Below, one piece after another: positions 53,642-62,242 of a stretch of DNA of 64,000 nt (its first letter is position 1; every line of letters starts with the position of its first letter). The stretch spans positions 124,001 to 188,000 of the forward strand of contig NZ_BDCD01000023.1 in the NCBI RefSeq assembly GCF_001613325.1, in the 5' to 3' direction. A model generated the notes under the pieces. That model had not been told where the DNA came from, searched no databases, and was given only the letters and a program-made list of their open reading frames with translations. The stretch comes from Nocardia yamanashiensis NBRC 100130. GTDB lineage: Bacteria > Actinomycetota > Actinomycetes > Mycobacteriales > Mycobacteriaceae. The position numbers and the translations under genes are program-made.

Positions 53642-56065
53642 TTACCTCCGGATCAGCGTCATATCGGGGTCCACCACCGGTTCGACGTGCACGCGAGCGG
53701 TGAATCTATCGGTCAGATAGTCGATTTCGACCTCGTCGCCCGGTCGCAGGTCGCTCGGCAGCCAGGCGTAGGCGAGGCAGCGGCCGATGGTGGCGGAATA
53801 GCCGGCGCTGGTGACGTATCCGGCGACCGCGCCGCGCACCGAGACCGGTTCCTTGCCCAGCACCGCGGCGTGCGGATCGTCGAGCACCACGGTGCGCAGC
53901 GTCTTGTCCGGCGGGGCAGCCGATTCCAATGCCTGCTTGCCGGTGAAGGACTGCTTTCTCATGCGCACCGCGAACCCCAGTCCGGCCGCTTCAGGCGTGT
54001 GCTCGGCGGTCATGTCCGCTCCCCAGGAGCGGTAGCCCTTCTCCAGCCGCAGACTGTTGAAGGCGATTCGACCGGCCGCGATCACGCGGTGTTCCCGCCC
54101 CGCTTCCCACAGCAGATCCCACAGTGCCGCACCGTGTTCCGCGCCGGTGTAAATCTCCCAGCCGAGCTCCCCCACGTACGAGACCCGGAGCATGGTGACC
54201 GGGATGCTGCCCAGGTAGGTGCGCAGCGCCTTGAAGTATCCGAATGCCCGGTGCGAAAGATCGTCCGGGCACAGCGGCTGCACCATGGCACGCGCGTCCG
54301 GCCCCCAGACGCCGAGGCAGCAGGTGCCGCCGGTGATATCGCGCAGGATCACACTGCCGTCACCGGGCAGATGCCTTGCGAACCAGTCGAAATCGAGCGG
54401 GCCGTTCGCGCCGACCTGGAAGTGCTGCTCCGACAGGCGCGCGACGGTGAGATCGCTGCGAATGCCGCCGTTGTCGTCGAGCAGCAGCGTGTAGGTGACC
54501 GCGCCCGGCTTGCGCCCCACGTCATTGGTGGTCATGCGTTGCAGGAAGTCCGCCGCGCCCCGGCCGCTCACCTCGTAGCGGGTCAGGGGCGTCATGTCGT
54601 ACAGCGCGACATGCGTTCGCGTCCAACGAGCTTCGGCGATCGAGACCGGCGAGAAGAAGCGGCTCGACCAGTCGTCGCGGGGCGGGAACTCCAGGCCGTC
54701 CGCCGCGAGCTCGGGCAGCAGTGCGCGATTGGCCTCGAACCAGGCCGGGCGTTCCCAGCAGCCGCCCTCGAAGAAGAACGCGCCCAGCTCCCGGTGCCGG
54801 CCGAAGAACGGGCTGGTGCGGACATTGCGTGGCGCGCTGCGATATTGATGCGGGTGCAGGATGTCGTACACCTCGACGAACGCCTGCACGCTGGTGCGCC
54901 GGATGAACTCCGGGCTGCGGGCCGCGTCTTCGAAGCGGTACAGATCGCATTCGTGCAGGTCGATATCCGGGGTGCCCTCGACGATCCAGTGCGCCACCGC
55001 GCGGGCCACGCCCGCCGAATGCGTCACCCAGACCGCCTCGGCCACCCAGCAGCCGGCCAGGTCGCGGTGTTCGCCGAGGATGGGGAAACCGTCGGGGGTG
55101 AAGGAGAAGATGCCGTCGAAGGCCTCGTCCACTTTGGTGTCGGCAAGGGCGGGCAGCAGCCGGACGCTTTCGGCCCAGGCCGGTTCGAATTCGGCGGCGG
55201 TGAACGGGAGCATGGACGGCATGGGTTCACCGGCGCTGTCTTCGGTCAGGGTGCCGATCTCGACGGGGCGCGGGGTGTGCCCGTAGTAGCCGATGCCGAT
55301 CCGGTCGCCGTAGGTGCGGTAGTAGAGGTCCGCGTCCTGATGCCGCAGGATCGGCAGGCGGGCGGCGGAATCCAGTGCGGGCACGGCGCCGGTCTTGGCG
55401 AACTGATGCGCCATCGGCACCAGGGGCACGGTGAGCCCGACCTTGCGGCCCAGCTCCGCACCCCAGAAACCGGCGGCGCAGACCACGATATCGGCGGGTA
55501 GTTCCTGACCGTCCGCCGTGCGCACGCCGGTGACCCGGCCGTCGCTTTCCAGGATCTCCACGACCTCGCAGTAGGCCAGGAAGCGGGCGCCGCGTTCGAC
55601 CGCGCGCCGCGCCTGCGCTTCGGCGGCCCGCACTGCCAGCGCCAATCCGTCTGTGGGCGTGTGGAATCCGCCAAGGATCAGGTCCGGATCGATCAGTGGA
55701 TGCAGTTCGGCGCAGGCCTGCGCATCCAGCAACCGTGATTCGATCCCCCAGGCTTTCGCCCACCCGTGCCGCCGGTGCAATTCCACCCAGCGCTCCGGCG
55801 TGGTGGCCACCTCCAGCCCGCCGACCGCGTCGAAAGCGTCCAGGGCCCCGAACTTCTCGACCGTGTACCGCGCCAGCTCGGCCATGGTCTTGGAGCCATT
55901 GGTCTGGAACACCAAACCCGGTGCGTGCGAAGTGGATCCGCCAGTGCGGAAGAGCGGGCCCCGGTCGGCGACCGTGACATCGGTCCAGCCGAGCGCGGTG
56001 ATTTCGTCGGCCAGGGCGGTGCCCACGATTCCCGCACCGATGATGACAACTCGCGGCTGCGTCAC
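53642..56065 (-). CDS. N,N-dimethylglycine oxidase (FAD plus folate domain)
   Basis: The 807-residue protein follows Arthrobacter dimethylglycine oxidase along its length: RVVIIGAGIVG at the start, covalent-FAD His47 in GGSTSHAPGLVFQTNGSKT, active-site His in MAHQFAKTGAVP, Tyr in DLYYRTYGDR, and a C-terminal GcvT-like tetrahydrofolate domain with YDMTPLTRYEVSG, GVWGPDAR and LEKGYRSWG. It oxidises dimethylglycine to sarcosine and passes the methylene to folate. GTG 56065 has GGAGG 4 nt upstream and is preceded by the 36-bp inverted repeat. It is the first gene of the leftward operon. Confidence 0.94.
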   Translation of the reverse strand: MTQPRVVIIGAGIVGTALADEITALGWTDVTVADRGPLFRTGGSTSHAPGLVFQTNGSKTMAELARYTVEKFGALDAFDAVGGLEVATTPERWVELHRRHGWAKAWGIESRLLDAQACAELHPLIDPDLILGGFHTPTDGLALAVRAAEAQARRAVERGARFLAYCEVVEILESDGRVTGVRTADGQELPADIVVCAAGFWGAELGRKVGLTVPLVPMAHQFAKTGAVPALDSAARLPILRHQDADLYYRTYGDRIGIGYYGHTPRPVEIGTLTEDSAGEPMPSMLPFTAAEFEPAWAESVRLLPALADTKVDEAFDGIFSFTPDGFPILGEHRDLAGCWVAEAVWVTHSAGVARAVAHWIVEGTPDIDLHECDLYRFEDAARSPEFIRRTSVQAFVEVYDILHPHQYRSAPRNVRTSPFFGRHRELGAFFFEGGCWERPAWFEANRALLPELAADGLEFPPRDDWSSRFFSPVSIAEARWTRTHVALYDMTPLTRYEVSGRGAADFLQRMTTNDVGRKPGAVTYTLLLDDNGGIRSDLTVARLSEQHFQVGANGPLDFDWFARHLPGDGSVILRDITGGTCCLGVWGPDARAMVQPLCPDDLSHRAFGYFKALRTYLGSIPVTMLRVSYVGELGWEIYTGAEHGAALWDLLWEAGREHRVIAAGRIAFNSLRLEKGYRSWGADMTAEHTPEAAGLGFAVRMRKQSFTGKQALESAAPPDKTLRTVVLDDPHAAVLGKEPVSVRGAVAGYVTSAGYSATIGRCLAYAWLPSDLRPGDEVEIDYLTDRFTARVHVEPVVDPDMTLIRR

Positions 56066-56079
56066 CGCGCCTCCAAAGT

Positions 56080-56115
56080 GTTGCGTATTGCGCACCAAGT
56101 GCCGTAATACGCAAC
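56080..56115. promoter_or_regulatory. 36-bp inverted repeat, left operator of choline cluster
   Basis: GTTGCGTATT (56080-56089) and AATACGCAAC (56106-56115) are perfect 10-bp arms around 16 bp, ending 14 bp before the DMGO GTG. Overall span 36 bp, the same as its partner at 56227. Confidence 0.65.
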
Positions 56116-56226
56116 TATGGTCCGCCCGCCCGGAGGCGCTGTCAACCGGAACGCCGAAATCCGTATTCCCTTTGTTTCTCCCGTATTTCACGACCGGTTG
56201 ACGACTTCACGCGCCGGGTTCACACT

Positions 56227-56262
56227 GTTGCACATAGCGCATCGAGTAGCGCTATTCGCAAC
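56227..56262. promoter_or_regulatory. 36-bp inverted repeat, right operator of choline cluster
   Basis: GTTGCACATAGCGC (56227-56240) and GCGCTATTCGCAAC (56249-56262) pair at 12 of 14 positions around 8 bp. It ends 21 bp before the ferredoxin ATG. Span and outer GTTGC/GCAAC ends equal those of the left operator. Confidence 0.6.
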
Positions 56263-56283
56263 TCGTCACCTTCGGGAGGTCCC

Positions 56284-56613
56284 ATGCCCGCCCAGCTGAC
56301 CCTGCTCGTCGGCCGGCTCTCCGAACTCCCCGTCGGTGGCGTGCTCACCGTGAATCCGCCGGGACAGCACGCCATTTCGATCTTTCACACCGAGGACGGG
56401 CTGTACGCCGTCGACGACACCTGCACCCATCAGGACGCCTCGCTGGCCGACGGGTGGCTGGAGGGCTGCGTGGTGGAATGCCCGCTGCACGAGTCCTGTT
56501 TCGACCTGCGCACCGGAGCGGTCTCCGGGCCGCCCGCCAAGCGCGCGCTGCGCACCCATCACGTCGAGGTCCGCGGCGACGAGATTCTGCTGACCCCGAG
56601 CGCGGACTCATGA
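56284..56613 (+). CDS. Rieske-type [2Fe-2S] ferredoxin
   Basis: The 109-residue protein is a Rieske ferredoxin with C47-x-H49 in DTCTHQDAS and C66-x2-H69 in ECPLHESC. This is the small carrier used between a reductase and a Rieske oxygenase. It is divergent from the DMGO operon and overlaps the reductase by 4 bp (ATGA). GGGAGG stands just before ATG 56284. With its reductase it is expected to feed the Rieske oxygenase at 51372. Confidence 0.92.
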   Translation: MPAQLTLLVGRLSELPVGGVLTVNPPGQHAISIFHTEDGLYAVDDTCTHQDASLADGWLEGCVVECPLHESCFDLRTGAVSGPPAKRALRTHHVEVRGDEILLTPSADS

Positions 56614-57803
56614 GCGAGTCCATCGCGGTGGTGGGCGCGTCGCTGGCCGGGCTGACCGTCGTGCGGTCCTTGCGCGCCAGGGGTTTCCGCGGGCGTATCA
56701 CGCTGATCGGGGCCGAACCGGAGCTGCCCTACGAGCGCCCCACGCTGTCCAAGGAGTTCTTGCAGACCGGCGAGCCGGTCGGCTTGCTCGAAGGTCACGC
56801 CGAGACGCGGAGCCTGGACGCCGAATGGATCCTCGGGCAGCGCGCGGTCGGACTGTCGACCGGGGCAACGCATGTCGTGCGCTTGGACGACGGTCGCGAT
56901 ATTTCCGCGGATATCGTCGTGCTGGCCACCGGGGCCCGCCCCCGCCTCCTGCCCGGCTTCGAGACCGCCCACTACCTGCGCGACCTGCGAGATGCGCGGC
57001 GGCTGCGCGCGGCGCTCGCGAACACCACGCGCCTGGCCATTATCGGCGCGTCCTTCCTCGGCTCGGAAATAGCGGCCACCGCACACGAATCGGGCCTCGA
57101 GGTGACGCTGATCGAACAGGCTCTACTGCCTTCGATCGGCGTACTGGGCGAAACCGTGGCCGCCGCCTGCACCGCCCTGCACGCTCGTCACGGCGTCCGC
57201 CTGCACACCGGCACCAGCGTGCTGACGCACCGCGACGGGGTCCTGGAACTGTCCGACGGCACCGGCGTCCCTGCCGACACGGTGGTGGTGGCGATCGGTG
57301 CGGAGCCCGAAACCGATTGGGCCACCGCCGATCAGACCATGCGATCCGCGACGCACCTGCACGCCGACGACGGCTTCCTCACCGGGCCCACCGGCCGCAC
57401 CACGGTTCCCGGCGTCTACGCCATCGGCGACTGCGCCCGGCCGCTCGACCCGAGTACCGGCCGCCACCGGCGTACCGAGCACTGGCACAACGCCATCACC
57501 CAGGCTCACCTGGCCGCCGCCACCATCACCGGGACCCCCGCGCCCCCGCCCGCCGTCCCCTACTTCTGGTCCCGTCAATACGGCCACCTGCTCCAATTCG
57601 CCGGTACGGCACATCCGGCCGCCGTCCCCCACCTCATCGACGGCGACCTGTCCTCCCCCACCTTCACCGTCCGCTACGACCTCGACCACACCCCGGTGGC
57701 GGTCTGCGCCCTCGACAACCCGCGCCTGTTCACCCGGCACCGGAAACTTCTGGACCGTTCGATTTGCTCCGCCGAGGGGTCTGAACAGCGCATCGCCGGG
57801 TAA
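56610..57803 (+). CDS. FAD-dependent ferredoxin reductase (BphA4-like)
   Basis: The 397-residue protein has two dinucleotide sites, VVGASLAGLTVV (FAD, about 6-17) and AIIGASFLGSEIA (NAD, about 143-155), and the FAD-binding GVYAIGDCA (about 267-275), the layout of BphA4/HcaD reductases. PYERPTLSKEFL is also typical. It oxidises NADH and reduces the ferredoxin encoded just upstream, with which it is translationally coupled. No separate operator is seen. The last 30 residues are less conserved. Confidence 0.92.
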   Translation: MSESIAVVGASLAGLTVVRSLRARGFRGRITLIGAEPELPYERPTLSKEFLQTGEPVGLLEGHAETRSLDAEWILGQRAVGLSTGATHVVRLDDGRDISADIVVLATGARPRLLPGFETAHYLRDLRDARRLRAALANTTRLAIIGASFLGSEIAATAHESGLEVTLIEQALLPSIGVLGETVAAACTALHARHGVRLHTGTSVLTHRDGVLELSDGTGVPADTVVVAIGAEPETDWATADQTMRSATHLHADDGFLTGPTGRTTVPGVYAIGDCARPLDPSTGRHRRTEHWHNAITQAHLAAATITGTPAPPPAVPYFWSRQYGHLLQFAGTAHPAAVPHLIDGDLSSPTFTVRYDLDHTPVAVCALDNPRLFTRHRKLLDRSICSAEGSEQRIAG

Positions 57804-57919
57804 TCACACATCGGCGGGTGCGAATCCCTCGGGCGCGCTGACGTTTTGCGACACGCTCGGCCGGCGGCTCACCCCTGCTACCGTCGAAAACGCGACACTC
57901 GCAAGGCTAGGAGCACGTC

Positions 57920-58183
57920 ATGGGCATTATCACCATGATCATTATCGGTCTGATCTGCGGCGCCATCGCCCGCCTCCTCGTTCCCGGCAAAGAAGACTTC
58001 GGCTGGATCATGACCATCGTCCTGGGCATTGTCGGCGGCTACGTCGGCGGCACCCTCGGCAGCCTCGTCTTCGCTCCCCACGAATTCACCTTCCGCCCAC
58101 CGGTGGAGCACACCTTCATCGGCGCCATCGTCGGCGCCGTGATCCTGCTGGTCATCTACAAGTTCGTGCGCGCGCGAGTGTGA
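57920..58183 (+). CDS. GlsB/YeaQ/YmgE family membrane protein
   Basis: The 87-residue protein has three hydrophobic segments with Gly-rich faces (IIGLICGAIARLLVPGKEDF, GIVGGYVGGTLGSLV, GAIVGAVILLVIYKF), the transglycosylase-associated/YeaQ pattern. Members are stress-induced and of unknown mechanism. AGGAG lies 6 nt before ATG 57920. Its stop is 4 bp from the convergent GT-P450 gene. It is not part of the choline operon by spacing (116 bp). Confidence 0.92.
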   Translation: MGIITMIIIGLICGAIARLLVPGKEDFGWIMTIVLGIVGGYVGGTLGSLVFAPHEFTFRPPVEHTFIGAIVGAVILLVIYKFVRARV

Positions 58184-58187
58184 CCCG

Positions 58188-60830
58188 CTACCGCCGGTGC
58201 AGGGTCACCGGGAGCGCCGAGGGCGACAGCACGAAATCCTTGTTGGAGGCGCGGACTCGGTAGCCGGGATCGGGGACGGGCCGCCAGCGGGTGAGCAGGG
58301 CGGCGGTGGCCAGGGCTATCTCGAGCATGGCGAAATGGTCGCCGAGGCAGCGGCGGCGGCCGACGCCGAAGGAGAGGCTGGCGTGCTTGGCGGATTCGGT
58401 GGCGTTCTCCGGAGACCAGCGGTCGGGGTCGAAGGCGTCCGGGTCCGGGAAGTAGCGGGGGTCGTGCTGGACGCCGTAGGGGCTGAACATGATCGCGCTG
58501 CCGTCGGGGATGACGAGATCGCCGATGGGGAGGTCACCGCTGGTGTTGGCGGCGCTGATCCACGGCCCCCAGAAGCGGATGGTCTCGGCGACGGTCTGCT
58601 TCAGGTACGGCAGGGCGGCGAGGTGGGACGGGCGGATATCGTCGCGGCCGACCACCTCGTCGAGTTCGGCGTAGAGGCGTTCGGCCACCACCGGATTGCG
58701 CATGACCTCGTGCCAGAGCCAGCCGGTGAGCGAGGCCATGGAGCCGACGCCGCCGGCCAGCATGAGAATCGCTTCGTCGGTGATGTGCTGGTCGGAGAGG
58801 GTTTCGCCGGTCTCGGTATCGACGTGGCGGATGAGCGAGGACACGACGTCGTTGAAATCCTCGTCGCGCCTGCGGTATTCGGCGATGACCGCGCCGACCG
58901 CCTGCTGCAGGCTGCGGGATCTGGTGCGCCACCGGTAGTTGGCGATGACGCGCAGGCGGCGGATCTGCGGCGGCAGGGCGGTGCGCAGGATGACCTGGCT
59001 GAGCAGCCACGGAATGCTGTCGCGGATCTCGCGCCGGGCGTCATCACCGAAATCGGCGGTGAACAGGGTGGAGGAGACGGTGTCCAGGACCAGGCCGTGG
59101 GCTTCGTCCATGAGGTTGACCCCGGCGGGCAGCCCGGCCGCCCATTTGTTGGCGATATCGGCCGCGGCCTCGGAGTAGTGCGCCAGGCGTGACTGTTTGA
59201 GCGCGGGCGCGATCATGCGGCGGCGCTGGCGGTGTTCCGCGCCGCGCAGCACGTTCACCGAGTTCCCGGCGAACTCCTGAATCGCCTCACGCAGGTCCTC
59301 GCGCTCGAATTCGGCATCGCTCAACTGCACTTCGCGCAGCAGCTCGGGGGTGGTGAGCACGTAGCCGGTCTTGAACCCGAACTTGATCCGCACGATGGGT
59401 CCGAGCGCGGACAGCGAGGTCACGAAGCCGGGTGCGTCGCGCAGCGCGCGCAGGCTGTGGCCGACCACGGGCAGCGCGCCGGGCGCGGTGGGGACTTCCG
59501 CCAGGGTGCGGGGCAGGCGTCCCGCGTCCGGGGAGAGGGTCTGTCCGGCCATCCGATATTCCTCCAGAACCATTTCGGTGTAATGAGATTGGCGCACCGA
59601 AGCGGAATGAGCGCGCACGACCTCGCGCATCTCGGCGAGCCGGCCGCGATCGGCCGCGAGTTTCGCGAGCGTCTCGGCCAGGGCGGCGGGCGTGGGGTCG
59701 GCGCTGCGGATGCCGCCGCCCGCCGGAATCGATTCGGCGAGCGCCGGATCGCAGTACACGACGGGCAGCCCGACGGCCACCGCCTCGAGCAACGTCATAC
59801 CCTGGGTGTCGAACCCGTCGGAAGTGAACAGCAGCGCATCGGCACTCGCCATGGCACCCAAACAGTCGGACTGGGACACCCTGCCGTGCAGGCGGATTCG
59901 ATTCCCCAGCCCGGCTGCGGCGACCTGCGCCGTCACCGATGCCGACAGGTCCCCGTCACCGTAGATGTCGAGCCGGCAGTCCGGCGTGCGGCGCACCGCT
60001 TCGACCGCCTCGGCCAAACGCTTCTCCGCCGACAACCGCCCACACCAGATCAGCCGCAGCAACGCGGATTCCCGCTGTACTGCGGCATAATTCACGCCGA
60101 TCTCCGCCGAATCGGGCGCTGCCGCATCAGCATCGGGCTCAGCACCGGCGTCGTCCGGCCGCGCCGCAGCGGGTTCCCGCGCGGCGAGGCCTTCGAGCAG
60201 CGCGTCGTCCACACCGTTCGATACCACGCGCACCGGTCGCGTAACCCCGTGCGCGGCCAGGAGGTCAGCGAAGTGCTGGGTGGGCGCGAGCACTCGATCG
60301 GCCACTTCCGCCTGCCCGGCGATCGTCCACCAGGCGTGCCGGGCCGCCCGAGTCTCGGCCACTCGCGGCATCTGATAGTTGTGCGGCACATACCGTCCGT
60401 GCAGGGCCCGCATCACCAGGGCGACCAGGTACGGCGCGGGCGAGTTCGCCGCGATGAACGCGTCGTCCCGGCTCTGCGCCGTGTGCACCAGCGGAATCCC
60501 GTGCCGCCGGGCCGCTTTCATCCCGGATATGGCGGCCCCGTAGGTGGTGTGCGTATGCACCACGTCGACCGGTCCGCGCGCCGCGAACACGCTGTCGATG
60601 AGTTCGGCATTGCGCCGATTCGGCGCCACCACTTCGAAGCCGTTCACACCCGGCCCCGAAAGCCCGTGCAGCTCCACCACATCCAGATCGGCCTCCGCCC
60701 CGGCGGCGGGTGCGGTGAACAGGGTGACCCGATGCCCCGCCCGTTCCAGCCCGCGCCGCAGCGCTGCCACGGCCGTCTGTACCCCGCCCAGCGAACCGGG
60801 GTGGTAGTCCATGAACATGGCGATGTGCAT
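58188..60830 (-). CDS. GT4 glycosyltransferase-cytochrome P450 fusion
   Basis: One open frame of 880 residues holds a GT4 glycosyltransferase (about 1-425) and a complete P450 (about 427-880) with no stop between them. The GT has SLGGVQTAVAAL at the donor-loop start, VVSNGVDD, IWCGRLSAEKR, and DGFDTQGMTLLEAVAVGLPVV. The P450 has I-helix LAGGVGSMAS, K-helix ETIR and heme loop FGVGRRRCLGDHF. A Shine-Dalgarno and ATG lie exactly at the junction (59550-59565), so the P450 could also be made alone. A usual arrangement would be GT stop/P450 start overlap; here the frames are continuous. ATG 60830 is chosen (MHIAMFMDYH); GTG 60845 is possible. The lineage suggests glycolipid or natural-product tailoring. 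Confidence 0.85.
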   Translation of the reverse strand: MHIAMFMDYHPGSLGGVQTAVAALRRGLERAGHRVTLFTAPAAGAEADLDVVELHGLSGPGVNGFEVVAPNRRNAELIDSVFAARGPVDVVHTHTTYGAAISGMKAARRHGIPLVHTAQSRDDAFIAANSPAPYLVALVMRALHGRYVPHNYQMPRVAETRAARHAWWTIAGQAEVADRVLAPTQHFADLLAAHGVTRPVRVVSNGVDDALLEGLAAREPAAARPDDAGAEPDADAAAPDSAEIGVNYAAVQRESALLRLIWCGRLSAEKRLAEAVEAVRRTPDCRLDIYGDGDLSASVTAQVAAAGLGNRIRLHGRVSQSDCLGAMASADALLFTSDGFDTQGMTLLEAVAVGLPVVYCDPALAESIPAGGGIRSADPTPAALAETLAKLAADRGRLAEMREVVRAHSASVRQSHYTEMVLEEYRMAGQTLSPDAGRLPRTLAEVPTAPGALPVVGHSLRALRDAPGFVTSLSALGPIVRIKFGFKTGYVLTTPELLREVQLSDAEFEREDLREAIQEFAGNSVNVLRGAEHRQRRRMIAPALKQSRLAHYSEAAADIANKWAAGLPAGVNLMDEAHGLVLDTVSSTLFTADFGDDARREIRDSIPWLLSQVILRTALPPQIRRLRVIANYRWRTRSRSLQQAVGAVIAEYRRRDEDFNDVVSSLIRHVDTETGETLSDQHITDEAILMLAGGVGSMASLTGWLWHEVMRNPVVAERLYAELDEVVGRDDIRPSHLAALPYLKQTVAETIRFWGPWISAANTSGDLPIGDLVIPDGSAIMFSPYGVQHDPRYFPDPDAFDPDRWSPENATESAKHASLSFGVGRRRCLGDHFAMLEIALATAALLTRWRPVPDPGYRVRASNKDFVLSPSALPVTLHRR
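59550..59565 (-). promoter_or_regulatory. Internal ribosome binding site and ATG of P450 half
   Basis: On the minus strand GGAGG (59565-59561) is followed after 8 nt by ATG (59552-59550). From it a protein of 454 residues, the normal size of a P450, begins MAGQTLSPDAGRLP. This would be a second start within the fused frame. Confidence 0.6.
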
Positions 60831-60964
60831 CAGCGGCACTGTACGCACGCGCCCCACCCTCTGAAACGCCCACATTTCTATGGTCTGGACGCCGCAACGC
60901 TCCAGCACACAGGGTCGAGTGAGATCATCACCAGTGTTGTGCCGATTGCGTCGAAAGAGGCCCC

Positions 60965-62242
60965 GTGCGAATCGCCATTCCCCTGACCGGAACCCGCGGG
61001 GATGTGCATCCCATTGTGGCGCTCGGCCTGGAGCTGCAGCGGCGCGGGCACGACGTCCTCATCGGCGCGCCGCCGAATCTGGTCGACTTCGTCACCGCGG
61101 CAGGGCTTTCCGCGCAGCCGTGCGGACCGGACGTGCAGCAGCTGTACAGCTCCGAGGAGGGCCAGCGCGCGCTGGCGACCGGAAATACCCTGCGCCTGTT
61201 GCAGATGGTCGGACAGCAGATGGCCGGTTACGCGGATCAGATGAACCGCGAGGTCATCGAGGTGTGCGCGGACGCCGACCTGATCGTGGCCACCACCGTC
61301 ACCGAGGATCGCGCCGGTTCGGTCGCCGAGGCGCTGGGCGTGCCGCTGGTGGCGCTGCACTACTTCCCGTGCCGTTCCAACAGCGCCTACCCGTTCATGG
61401 GTTCGCTTCCGGCGCATTGGAATCCGCCGAAACTGGTCAATCTCGCGACCTGGGTGGCGGCGGAGAACGTGCGCCGCCTTGTGTTCCGGCGCTACCTCAA
61501 CGACCTGCGCGCCCTGCTCGGCCTGCCCAAGACCTGGACCAGCCCGGCGGAAGCCCTGGCCAAGGCGAATGTCACCGAGGTCCAGATCTACGATCCCGCC
61601 CTGGTGCCCGGCCTGCCGGAGCTGTGGGACGAGCGCCGCCCCTTCACCGGCTTCCTCACCCTGGATCAGGTCACGCGCGCGGCGGTCGGCGAACTGTCCG
61701 GCGATCACACCGACATTCTGGAGTGGATCGCCGCGGGCGAGCCGCCGGTGTTCTTCGGCTTCGGCAGCATGCCGATCAAGGACACCGCCGCGGTGCTCGC
61801 CATGGTGGACGCGGTCTCGGCGCGGCTGGGCGTGCGCGCCCTGGTGAGCGCCGGCTGGAGCGATCTGGATGTGGCGCAGGCCCGGGCGGGCAAGCATGTC
61901 AAGATCGTCGGCGATTTCGCGCACGATCTGGTCTTCCCGCACTGCCTGGCCGCGGTGCATCACGGCGGTATCGGCACCCTGTTCGAGAGCCTGCGCGCGG
62001 GCCTGCCCACGCTGGTGTGCTCGGTGTCCTTCGATCAGCCGCTGTGGGGCGGGCAGGTGGAGAAGCTCGGGCTGGGGGCGCACCTGCCGTTCACCAAGCT
62101 CAGCGCGGACCGGATGGAAAAGCTGCTGGCCCCGTTGCTGACCGCGGACGCCCGCGCCCGGGTAGCGGCTTTCGCGCGCACCCTGCGCACCGAGGGCGCG
62201 GCCGAGTACGCCGCCGACATCATCGAGGCCGCCGCCAAATGA
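60965..62242 (+). CDS. GT1 glycosyltransferase (MGT/sterol type)
   Basis: The 425-residue GT-B enzyme starts VRIAIPLTGTRGDVHPIVAL. It has a GFGSMPIKD nucleotide loop and the C-terminal acceptor/donor block HHGGIGTLFESLRAGLPTLV with DQPLWGGQ, as in glycopeptidolipid and macrolide-type transferases of mycobacteria and Streptomyces (Rv1524-like). It moves a nucleotide sugar to a lipid or polyketide. GTG 60965 starts the fold. It diverges from the GT4-P450 gene across 134 bp and overlaps the permease gene by 4 bp. Confidence 0.92.
   Translation: MRIAIPLTGTRGDVHPIVALGLELQRRGHDVLIGAPPNLVDFVTAAGLSAQPCGPDVQQLYSSEEGQRALATGNTLRLLQMVGQQMAGYADQMNREVIEVCADADLIVATTVTEDRAGSVAEALGVPLVALHYFPCRSNSAYPFMGSLPAHWNPPKLVNLATWVAAENVRRLVFRRYLNDLRALLGLPKTWTSPAEALAKANVTEVQIYDPALVPGLPELWDERRPFTGFLTLDQVTRAAVGELSGDHTDILEWIAAGEPPVFFGFGSMPIKDTAAVLAMVDAVSARLGVRALVSAGWSDLDVAQARAGKHVKIVGDFAHDLVFPHCLAAVHHGGIGTLFESLRAGLPTLVCSVSFDQPLWGGQVEKLGLGAHLPFTKLSADRMEKLLAPLLTADARARVAAFARTLRTEGAAEYAADIIEAAAK

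Noticed and set aside
52517..55501. Open frame of 994 codons antisense to the sarcosine and dimethylglycine oxidase genes
   Set aside because: Both genes on the other strand have intact motifs throughout; this frame has none.
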